9,883 nt of DNA, taken from Bacteroidales bacterium. Lineage in GTDB: Bacteria > Bacteroidota > Bacteroidia > Bacteroidales > UBA12077. The notes beneath the pieces were generated by a model that was given only the letters and a program-made list of their open reading frames with translations, made no database searches and was not told where the DNA came from. Below, piece after piece: positions 1 to 6,046 of this stretch; position 1 is the stretch's first letter, and each line of letters starts with the position of its first letter. The position numbers and the translations under genes were made by a program. The stretch is from NCBI GenBank assembly GCA_030156305.1, contig JASGMZ010000096.1, positions 1 to 9,883 of the forward strand. Reading direction: 5' to 3'.

Positions 1-7
1 GTTAATG

Positions 8-41
8 CAAATATAACGAAATGAACCGAGCCATGACAAAA
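8..41 (-). promoter_or_regulatory. Putative Bacteroidota-type promoter reading left, out of the window
   Basis: On the minus strand, TTTTG (37-41) is followed after 21 bp by TATATTTG (8-15). This matches the Bacteroidota housekeeping sigma pattern of a TTTG/TTG -33 box and a TAnnTTTG -7 box. Transcription would start near base 1-3, so it should serve a minus-strand gene beyond the left edge. The motif is seen directly; its use is inferred. Confidence 0.5.
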
Positions 42-69
42 TTTTTGATATATACGACAATGATTAAAG

Positions 70-120
70 TGGAGCAAGAATTGTTCGTACCCCAAATGTA
101 ACTTATCATGGCGAGCTCCA
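70..120. repeat. Short inverted repeat in the left intergenic region
   Basis: TGGAGC (70-75) is repeated inverted as GCTCCA (115-120) with about 39 bp between. The stretch lies upstream of the leftward promoter and downstream of the aminotransferase terminator and holds no ORF. It is more GC-rich than the flanking sequence. It could be an operator, a small structured RNA or a degraded repeat; a 6-bp match alone is weak. Confidence 0.25.
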
Positions 121-177
121 TCTGACCATTAAAATAAAAATTATAAACAGATGAAAATGTTTTTTGGTTTTATCGTT

Positions 178-216
178 TAAAAAGAAAAGAGGTACGTTTT
201 GGTTTTGTACCTCTTT
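178..216 (-). terminator. Rho-independent terminator of the aminotransferase gene
   Basis: AAAGAGGTAC (186-195) and GTACCTCTTT (207-216) form a perfect 10-bp stem with an 11-nt loop. Read on the minus strand, the stem is followed by TCTTTTT, a U-rich tail. It lies 23 bp after the stop of the minus-strand aminotransferase, which fits its role. Confidence 0.8.
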
Positions 217-238
217 ACATGATTAAAATTAAATTGTT

Positions 239-1453
239 TTATGCAATATTCATCTCTTCCTTAATAGCTTTGGCCAGTCGTTTAACTCCTTCGGTAGTTT
301 TTTCTTTCGACGTGTATGAGAAGTTAATACGCATGGTATTTTTTCCACTACCATCGCAGTGGAATACGCTACCCAGTACAAAAGCCACATCATTCTCAAT
401 GGCTTTTTTAAATAATACTTCAGCATCCATATATTCCGGTAAGGTTAAGAAAAGGAATAAGCCACCTTCAGGCTCGGTCCATTTTACACCTTCGGGCATA
501 TATTCTTTAAATGCTTTAAGCATATTATCCCGTTTTTCGTGGTATTGCCTGATAATACCTTTCAGGTTTTCGTCAAAGTATCCTTTATCCATGTATTTAA
601 AAGCAATTTTTTGATTTAGCGTAGGTGTACATAAATCGGCTGATTGTTTGGCAACTACTATTTTATCAATAATTTGTTCATGGGCCACAACCCATCCAAC
701 TCGGAAGCCCGGGGCAAAAATCTTTGAGAATGTTCCTAAGAGGATTACCTGGCCTGAGTTGTCTAACTCATAAATGGTACGCTGAGGTTCGCCTTCAAAA
801 CGAATTTCACGGTACGGGCTGTCTTCAACAATCAACACATCATATTTTTTAGCCAGTGCAATAATCTCCAGTCTTCTCGATTCGGGCATGGTAATACCAG
901 CAGGATTTTGGAAGTCAGGAATTATATAGATAAATTTTGGTTTTTCGCCATTGGCTTTTAACTCTTCTAATTTTTCTTCGAGTTTATCGGCGCGCATGCC
1001 ATGTTCATCGAACTTAATGCCTTGTAAGTTGGCACCATACGTGTTAAAAGCTCCTAAGCCACCAAGATATGATGGTAATCCACAAATAATTTTATCACCC
1101 TGGTTAATAAAAATTTTACCTAATAAATCCAGTGCTTGTTGCGATGATGTGGTAATGACCAGATTGTCAAGCTCCAGTTTTAATCCCTCTTTTTTGTACC
1201 GTTCCACTAAAATATTACGTAATTCGGGGACACCTTCGGTGGCTCCGTATTGTAGTGAACCTGGCCCATCAGTATCTAAAATTTCGGTGGTGATTTCTTT
1301 CAATTGCTCAATAGGAAAAGACTCAGGTGCTGGTAATCCGCCTCCAAAAGAGATAACCTCGGGGCGTTGCGTTAGTTTTAGAATTTCACGAATAGCCGAA
1401 CGCTTCATGTTTTTGGCGCAGGCCGAAAATATTTGTTCTAAATCGGTAATCAT
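239..1453 (-). CDS. PLP-dependent aminotransferase, class I/II (fold type I)
   Basis: A 404-residue cytosolic aminotransferase that should move an amino group between an amino acid and a 2-oxo acid using pyridoxal phosphate. Visible signature residues include SSQQALDL near 103-110 (phosphate-binding region), the PDFQNPAG block at 179-186 with N183, D211 and Y214 in DSPY, the Schiff-base lysine K244 in GTFSKIFAPGFRVGW, and R375 (MRINFSY), which would bind the substrate carboxylate. The pattern is that of the LysN/2-aminoadipate and aromatic aminotransferase group, related to the catalytic half of MocR regulators but without their N-terminal DNA-binding domain. Substrate cannot be assigned. The start is supported by a strong GGAGG seven bases upstream. 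The gene is followed by its own terminator and stands apart from its neighbours, so it is probably monocistronic. Length is normal and no defect is visible. Confidence 0.93.
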   Translation of the reverse strand: MITDLEQIFSACAKNMKRSAIREILKLTQRPEVISFGGGLPAPESFPIEQLKEITTEILDTDGPGSLQYGATEGVPELRNILVERYKKEGLKLELDNLVITTSSQQALDLLGKIFINQGDKIICGLPSYLGGLGAFNTYGANLQGIKFDEHGMRADKLEEKLEELKANGEKPKFIYIIPDFQNPAGITMPESRRLEIIALAKKYDVLIVEDSPYREIRFEGEPQRTIYELDNSGQVILLGTFSKIFAPGFRVGWVVAHEQIIDKIVVAKQSADLCTPTLNQKIAFKYMDKGYFDENLKGIIRQYHEKRDNMLKAFKEYMPEGVKWTEPEGGLFLFLTLPEYMDAEVLFKKAIENDVAFVLGSVFHCDGSGKNTMRINFSYTSKEKTTEGVKRLAKAIKEEMNIA

Positions 1454-1460
1454 ATTTTAT

Positions 1461-1465
1461 CCTCC
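1461..1465 (-). promoter_or_regulatory. Strong Shine-Dalgarno sequence of the aminotransferase
   Basis: On the minus strand GGAGG lies 7 nt before the ATG at 1451-1453. It fixes the start codon. The other genes in this window have A/T-rich leaders and no comparable site, so this one is unusual here. Confidence 0.75.
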
Positions 1466-1628
1466 AATATTTTATTATTAAATTGATTAGTATGTACGAA
1501 GTTGTTGCGAATTTGCAAAATAGTTGTGTGATAAACAAGAAAATAGAAATGTTATATAATAGGTATTGATGAGAATTAAAATTTAATTAGTTATTAAACA
1601 TAATACTTAATGAGCAAAATTTATTATA

Positions 1629-1759
1629 TTTAGTGGCTATAAGAAAATATCAATAACTGCGTTACGCTCGCATTGGCAATTAGTCATTTATGTCAGTAAA
1701 CTCCTGGCTGCCAATTCTTCGCAAGCCTTGTTCTTGACGTTTTTTATTACGCCACTAAA
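1629..1759. mobile_element. MITE-like intergenic palindromic element, 131 bp
   Basis: The element is bounded by a perfect 9-bp inverted repeat, TTTAGTGGC (1629-1637) and GCCACTAAA (1751-1759). A second, nested inverted repeat is ATTGGCA (1672-1678) and TGCCAAT (1709-1715). The interior (about 1656-1740) is clearly richer in G+C than the A/T-rich flanks and contains the GCGTTACGCTCGC stretch. No convincing ORF lies inside, and no target-site duplication is obvious. Small size, terminal inverted repeats and lack of coding capacity fit a MITE or other dispersed intergenic repeat. A structured untranslated RNA is the alternative. Copy number cannot be judged from one window. Confidence 0.5.
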
Positions 1760-1786
1760 AAAACTGGTGTTTTCTAAGATGCACTA

Positions 1787-1817
1787 TTTCGATATTTAGT
1801 TGAAATCATTACTTTTG
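1787..1817 (+). promoter_or_regulatory. Putative promoter of the response regulator gene
   Basis: TACTTTTG (1810-1817) fits the TAnnTTTG -7 element exactly. A weaker -33 match, TTTC (1787-1790), lies 19 bp upstream. Transcription would start about 1822-1826, leaving a leader of only about 15 nt before the ATG at 1840. The promoter starts about 27 bp right of the MITE-like element. Confidence 0.5.
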
Positions 1818-1839
1818 AATAATATTTAAATTTCAGGCA

Positions 1840-2235
1840 ATGGGAAATCAAGGCAACATATTAATCATTGACGATGAATCCACACATTTGCTTTTATTGC
1901 AAACGATTTTGCAAGACGAAGGATATCATACCGAAATTGCAGACCATCCTCAGAAAGGGTTAAAATTACTAAAAGAGAATAATTACCAGGTATTGATACT
2001 CGATATAATGATGCCTGGAATGGATGGTTTTGAGGTGTTGGAAAAAATCAGGAAGGATAAAAAATTGAAAAAGCTTCATGTTATCATCATTTCAGCGAAA
2101 ACTGATTCGTGGAGTATTAAAAATGCCATGAACCGGGGAGCCTTTGATTATCTTACCAAGCCAATAAATATCCAGGATGTAAAAAATAAAGTAAAATCGG
2201 CTATGGTAGAAAATGTGTTGGGTGATGATGAATAA
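1840..2235 (+). CDS. Stand-alone response regulator receiver domain (CheY-like)
   Basis: A 131-residue cytosolic protein consisting of one receiver domain. It would accept a phosphoryl group from a histidine kinase and act by protein contact, since no output domain follows. Visible residues are the acidic pair D11-D12 (LIIDDE), the phospho-acceptor D55 (LILDIMMPGMDGFEVL), S85 in the switch position (IIISAK), Y104 and the conserved K107 (YLTKP). All active-site residues are present, so it should be phosphorylatable. The tail after about residue 122 is short and acidic. No histidine kinase lies next to it, so it is an orphan in this window and its partner is unknown. It converges with the TPR gene with a 14-bp gap and no clear terminator between. 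It has its own putative promoter. Confidence 0.93.
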   Translation: MGNQGNILIIDDESTHLLLLQTILQDEGYHTEIADHPQKGLKLLKENNYQVLILDIMMPGMDGFEVLEKIRKDKKLKKLHVIIISAKTDSWSIKNAMNRGAFDYLTKPINIQDVKNKVKSAMVENVLGDDE

Positions 2236-2249
2236 ATGAGGTATATATG

Positions 2250-2990
2250 TTATAATTCAATACATCGGCTAACTACCATTTTGCATGCATTGGTATTCCC
2301 CAGTTCGCAAGCTTTATGAAAATCATCACACGCTTTATCTTCTTCTTGTAATTTTAAATAAATCATCCCCCGGTTATAAAAAGCAAATGGATTCTGCGGA
2401 TCAATGTCAATTACTTTTGAGAAATCATCCATTGCTTCAGTATAATTTTTGTTTTCGTAGTATAATGCGCCCCGGTAAAAGTAGGTGTTTGGATTATTGG
2501 GGTTTAACTGAATGGTTTTTGAATAATCTTCGAGCGCCTGGTCAAAATTCATGAGTTTTTGATGGGTAGCTCCTCTGTTGACAAAGAATTCGCTTTTAAG
2601 TATTTTGTTGTTTTGACTCGGAATTAAGTCGATTCCACGGTTAAAATCGTTTAATGCATCTTTAAATTTACCCCTATGGAAATATGCTTTGCCGCGTGTA
2701 AGATAAAAAGGAGCATAATCGGAATTAAACTCCATAGCATTGTCTATTGTTTTTTCCGCTTGTCGGTAATCCTCCATTAAAATTAAAACTCTTGCTTTTC
2801 CATCTAAGGCAGGAGCATAAGTAGGAAGTGATTGAAGTGCATCCTCAAATTTTTCTAATGCCGATTTATAATCCTCAATTTTTATAAAATCATTGCCTAA
2901 ATTAACCAATGACTCTAAATCGCGTGTTTGAGCTAACAAAAAGGTATTTAATAAAAGCAAAATAGAAAATGTTGAAAAAAGACGCTTCAT
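2250..2990 (-). CDS. Secreted tetratricopeptide repeat protein
   Basis: A 246-residue protein with an N-terminal signal peptide (MKRLF, then a Leu-rich core, likely cut after LLA at residue 20 before Q21). No lipobox cysteine is present, so it should be periplasmic or surface-located rather than a lipoprotein. The rest is about six TPR units of 34 residues, near 29-57, 58-92, 93-126, 132-166, 167-200 and 201-234. Units 3-6 show the consensus well (for example YFYRGALYYENKNYTEAMDD). TPR arrays bind proteins; the partner is unknown. The last unit carries four cysteines (C221, C228, C236, C243), giving a Sel1-like ending (ACELGNTNAC). It starts 66 bp downstream of recR on the same strand and may be read from the recR promoter. 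No Shine-Dalgarno sequence is seen. Confidence 0.85.
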   Translation of the reverse strand: MKRLFSTFSILLLLNTFLLAQTRDLESLVNLGNDFIKIEDYKSALEKFEDALQSLPTYAPALDGKARVLILMEDYRQAEKTIDNAMEFNSDYAPFYLTRGKAYFHRGKFKDALNDFNRGIDLIPSQNNKILKSEFFVNRGATHQKLMNFDQALEDYSKTIQLNPNNPNTYFYRGALYYENKNYTEAMDDFSKVIDIDPQNPFAFYNRGMIYLKLQEEDKACDDFHKACELGNTNACKMVVSRCIEL

Positions 2991-3056
2991 TATTTTATGA
3001 TTTAAAATCGATGCATTATTGTGTGAAAATAATAAATATTTTTTAATTATCTACTT

Positions 3057-3677
3057 TTAAACCGAAGTTTCAAATAAAGTTCGGTTAACAATCGACCTTC
3101 CCAGGGTAATTTCATCGGCATATTCAAGGTCGTCGCCAATAGATACCCCTCTTGCGATAGTGGTTATCTTTACCGGGTAGTTTCTAAATTTTTTATATAA
3201 ATAATAATTTGTAGTATCGCCTTCCATCGTGGTACTAAGCGCCAGAATAATTTCATTGGCTGATCCTTCTTCAATTTTTTTTGCCAGCATTTCAATGTTA
3301 AGGTCATTAGGGCCAATGCCATCCATCGGAGATATTATACCTCCCAATACATGGTAAATTCCGGTGTATTGATGTGTGTTTTCAATGGCCATTAAGTCGC
3401 GGGCATTTTCAACTACACAAATGGTGCTGTGGTCTCTTTTTTTATCGCTGCAAATCGAGCAAATATCATTATCCGAAATGGTATTACAACTTTTACAATG
3501 TTTAATTTCGTTTCGTAATTTAATAATGGCTTCGCCAAAGTGAATTACTTCTTCTTTTTCCTGGTTTAAAAGATGCAGAACTAACCGTAAAGCCGTTTTT
3601 CGGCCTATGCCAGGTAATTTGGCAAACTCATCTACTGCACTTTCCAATAATTTTGATGAAAAATTTTGTATACTCAT
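3057..3677 (-). CDS. recR: Recombination protein RecR
   Basis: A 206-residue cytosolic DNA repair protein. RecR works with RecO (and RecF) to load RecA on single-stranded gaps. Domains in order: a helix-hairpin-helix with LPGIGRKTALRL at 21-32; a four-cysteine zinc site at C61, C64, C73 and C76; a Toprim domain from about residue 84 (ICVVENARDLMAIE), including YHVLGG at 108-113; and the C-terminal Walker-B-like region with TIARGVSIGDDLEYAD and TLGRSIVNR (173-199). Length is close to the family norm of about 200 residues and all signature motifs are intact. It has a good promoter about 50 bp upstream of the start and is divergent from the symporter gene. It is not next to dnaX or ybaB, its partners in enterobacteria. 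Confidence 0.97.
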   Translation of the reverse strand: MSIQNFSSKLLESAVDEFAKLPGIGRKTALRLVLHLLNQEKEEVIHFGEAIIKLRNEIKHCKSCNTISDNDICSICSDKKRDHSTICVVENARDLMAIENTHQYTGIYHVLGGIISPMDGIGPNDLNIEMLAKKIEEGSANEIILALSTTMEGDTTNYYLYKKFRNYPVKITTIARGVSIGDDLEYADEITLGRSIVNRTLFETSV

Positions 3678-3724
3678 GTATCAACAGATAAAAATGAAAT
3701 TAATAGGTTTAATCTTATCCTGTT

Positions 3725-3754
3725 CAAAAATAATATCAATTGAACGAATAACAA
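3725..3754 (-). promoter_or_regulatory. Putative promoter of recR
   Basis: On the minus strand, TTG (3752-3754) is followed after 19 bp by TATTTTTG (3725-3732), an exact TAnnTTTG match at normal Bacteroidota spacing. The start site would be near 3718-3721, about 40 nt before the recR ATG. Confidence 0.6.
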
Positions 3755-3815
3755 TTTTTTAAGTTATAAATCTTTTTTATTATCCTTGTAGCTTCAAAAA
3801 TTTAACCTTGTAAAA

Positions 3816-5267
3816 ATGTCTCCATATCTGGTAATATTTATTATAGCAGTCTATTTTGTGGTACTTTTAATTATTTCTTATTTCACAAGTAGAAATGCGG
3901 ATAATGCATCTTTTTTTCTGGGAAACAGACAGTCGCCCTGGTATATTGTTGCTTTTGGAATGATTAGCGCTTCACTCTCGGGAGTAACCTTTATTTCTGT
4001 ACCCGGTTGGGTGGTTGACAGTAATTTTTCGTATATGCAGCTGGTGCTGGGGTATCTGTTAGGATATGCTGTTATTGCCCAGGTTTTAATTCCCTTATAT
4101 TATCGGTTAAATTTAACCTCTATTTATACTTATCTTGATAAGCGATTTGGTTTTTTTGCTTACAAAACCGGAGCCTCTTTTTTCCTGTTATCGCGTATTA
4201 TTGGTGCCTCATTCAGGTTGTTTCTTGTTGCCAATGTATTACAAATTGCCGTTTTTAATCAATTAAATATTCCTTTTGAAATAACGGTAATCATTACGAT
4301 TATTTTAATATGGCTATATACCTTTAAGGGAGGGATAAAAACTATTATTTGGACCGATAGCTTACAAACGCTTTTTATGCTTACTGCTGTTGGGGTAACT
4401 ATTGTTCTCATTAGCAAACACCTGAACCTTGATTTTTCAGGAGTAATACATACGATAGTGGATAATGAACATTCACGGATATTTTATTTCGAGGATTTTA
4501 AAGGGCCTTACTATTTTTTTAAACAGTTTTTTTCCGGGGCTTTTATTGCTATAGTAATGACAGGCCTTGACCAGGATATGATGCAGAAAAACCTAAGCTG
4601 CCGGAATGTTAAAGAAGCCAAAAAAAATGTTTACTGGTTGAGTATATCGCTTATTCCTGTTAATTTACTGTTTATGTCGCTGGGTGTCTTGCTGGTTGTT
4701 TTTGCTCAAAAAACAGGGATTGGCATTCCCGAACAAACGGATGATTTATTTCCTATTATTGCTACACAAGGCTACCTGCATCCTGTAGTATCAGTATTTT
4801 TTATTATTGGCCTGGTCTCTGCTGCATACAGTAGCGCCGATTCAGCATTAACGGCATTAACCACTTCGTTTACGGTAGATATTTTAAACCCTAAAAATGT
4901 ATCCGAAAAGAAATTAAAAAATATCCGTAAAAAAGTACATGTGGGAGTTTCTGCCGCTTTAGTTATAGTGATACTTATTTTTAATGCCATCAATAACGAA
5001 AGTGTGATTAGTGCTGTATTTAGTGTGGCAGGATATACTTATGGCCCATTGCTTGGCTTATACAGTTTTGGCCTGTTTACACGGATTTCTGTAAAAGATA
5101 AGTTTATTCCTATAGTTGCTGTACTATCTCCGGTTATATGTATGGTTATTGACTTTAACTCACAAGCTTGGTTCAATGGGTATGAGTTTGGATTTGAATT
5201 ATTGATGCTCAACGGGTTAATAACATTTATCGGACTGTTTATCATTCGAAAGCGGAACAAAAAATAG
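3816..5267 (+). CDS. Sodium:solute symporter (SSS family)
   Basis: A 483-residue inner-membrane carrier that should use the sodium gradient to import an organic solute or anion; the substrate cannot be read from the sequence. About 13 hydrophobic segments are visible, near 3-25, 41-66, 73-97, 117-147, 154-170, 175-200, 234-250, 270-297, 321-345, 374-391, 394-421, 427-446 and 458-477, as usual for the family. The SASLSG stretch near 51-56 fits the broken first core helix. The YSSADSALTALTTSF block at 338-352 is the conserved sodium-site helix with adjacent serines. GLDQDMMQKNLSCRN (250-264) is also typical of the family. Length is normal. A possible -7 box (TATCCTTG, 3781-3788) lies upstream with no good -33 box. 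The gene is divergent from recR and followed by a 91-bp gap. Confidence 0.93.
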   Translation: MSPYLVIFIIAVYFVVLLIISYFTSRNADNASFFLGNRQSPWYIVAFGMISASLSGVTFISVPGWVVDSNFSYMQLVLGYLLGYAVIAQVLIPLYYRLNLTSIYTYLDKRFGFFAYKTGASFFLLSRIIGASFRLFLVANVLQIAVFNQLNIPFEITVIITIILIWLYTFKGGIKTIIWTDSLQTLFMLTAVGVTIVLISKHLNLDFSGVIHTIVDNEHSRIFYFEDFKGPYYFFKQFFSGAFIAIVMTGLDQDMMQKNLSCRNVKEAKKNVYWLSISLIPVNLLFMSLGVLLVVFAQKTGIGIPEQTDDLFPIIATQGYLHPVVSVFFIIGLVSAAYSSADSALTALTTSFTVDILNPKNVSEKKLKNIRKKVHVGVSAALVIVILIFNAINNESVISAVFSVAGYTYGPLLGLYSFGLFTRISVKDKFIPIVAVLSPVICMVIDFNSQAWFNGYEFGFELLMLNGLITFIGLFIIRKRNKK

Positions 5268-5358
5268 TTAAATGATTAAATTTTATTGAAAAACGATAAT
5301 TTTTAACCGTATTTTACTATTTCTATCGGCGTTTATTATTTAGTAACGTTTAATTATC

Positions 5359-5907
5359 ATGAAGAAGCGAATGTTTTTTATATTCATTGGCGTTTTAATT
5401 ATTATTACCGAATCTTTTTCCCAGGAATCTGTTCTTGCAAGTAAAGTCTTAAGGATTAATGCAATAAATCCAGGGATTGAATATGAAGCCCCTCTTTTTA
5501 ATCAATCCACATTTTCAATCAACGTAGGAGTAGGATATGGTGGCTCGCATCCCAACTTAACCACATATGCTTCGGGGTGGTTATATTTAATTGCCACTTT
5601 TGCAGATATCTATTATCGAAACTATTATAATCTTGAAAAAAGATTAAAAAAAAGTAAGAGCATTCAATATAATGCGGGTAATTTCTTTGGATTGCGTATG
5701 CTTACCCGGGGAAAAGCATTGAGTTCCAATTTTTCACGTACAAGCGATTATGATTTTGCTATTGGCCCTACCTGTGGTTTGCAACGATCTTTTGGCAAAA
5801 TTAATCTGCTGTTCGATATAGGATTTGTTTATTATTTCGATACGAAAGGGAATGATGGATTTGTACCTACACTGGAACTCAATATAGGGTATAATTTTGG
5901 TTTATAA
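5359..5907 (+). CDS. Exported beta-barrel-like protein of unknown function
   Basis: A 182-residue protein that I do not recognise. It begins with a clear signal peptide (MKKRM, hydrophobic core FFIFIGVLIII, likely cut after SFS at residue 21 before Q22). The mature part has many short stretches of alternating polar and nonpolar residues with aromatic edges, such as STFSINVGVGYGG (50-62), INLLFDIGFVYYF (148-160) and the ending LELNIGYNFGL (172-182). This suggests a small outer-membrane beta-barrel or porin-like fold, common in Bacteroidota. A tyrosine-rich and Lys-rich stretch lies at 85-104 (YYRNYYNLEKRLKKSK). It sits between the symporter and comEC with gaps of 91 and 139 bp, so co-transcription is possible but not shown. 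No Shine-Dalgarno sequence is seen. Confidence 0.7.
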   Translation: MKKRMFFIFIGVLIIITESFSQESVLASKVLRINAINPGIEYEAPLFNQSTFSINVGVGYGGSHPNLTTYASGWLYLIATFADIYYRNYYNLEKRLKKSKSIQYNAGNFFGLRMLTRGKALSSNFSRTSDYDFAIGPTCGLQRSFGKINLLFDIGFVYYFDTKGNDGFVPTLELNIGYNFGL

Positions 5908-6046
5908 TTGTTTTATGAATATATCTATTGGACTGTCTTATAGGTTTTAAGCAACATTATACAAAGAAGTTGTTTGAAATTTTTTAAAATTCATTTTTAC
6001 ATTATTATTGGTTTTCTTAACTTTAGTTAAAGAAAAAAAATGGAAT

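Noticed and set aside
219..614. Plus-strand open frame of 131 codons
   Set aside because: Antisense to the aminotransferase C-terminus; no motif or plausible start signal.
951..1481. Plus-strand open frame of 176 codons
   Set aside because: It lies opposite the aminotransferase, whose motifs are intact, and its peptide is Ser/Pro/Lys-rich without domain features; it is an antisense shadow.
1688..1753. Short minus-strand open frame inside the MITE-like element
   Set aside because: It has no start codon or ribosome site and only 21 codons; likely chance reading of a repeat.
2236..2249. Terminator between the converging response regulator and TPR genes
   Set aside because: The 14-bp gap and its flanks show no hairpin with a T run.
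2285..2554. Plus-strand open frame of 89 codons
   Set aside because: Antisense to the TPR repeats; composition follows the reverse of the real gene.
4772..5260. Two minus-strand open frames of 73 codons each within the symporter
   Set aside because: Both are antisense to conserved transmembrane segments of a clear SSS protein.
6008..6046. TTG start extending ComEC by 13 residues
   Set aside because: The ATG at 6047 gives the usual ComEC beginning; the extension is charged, unlike homologues, and has no ribosome site.
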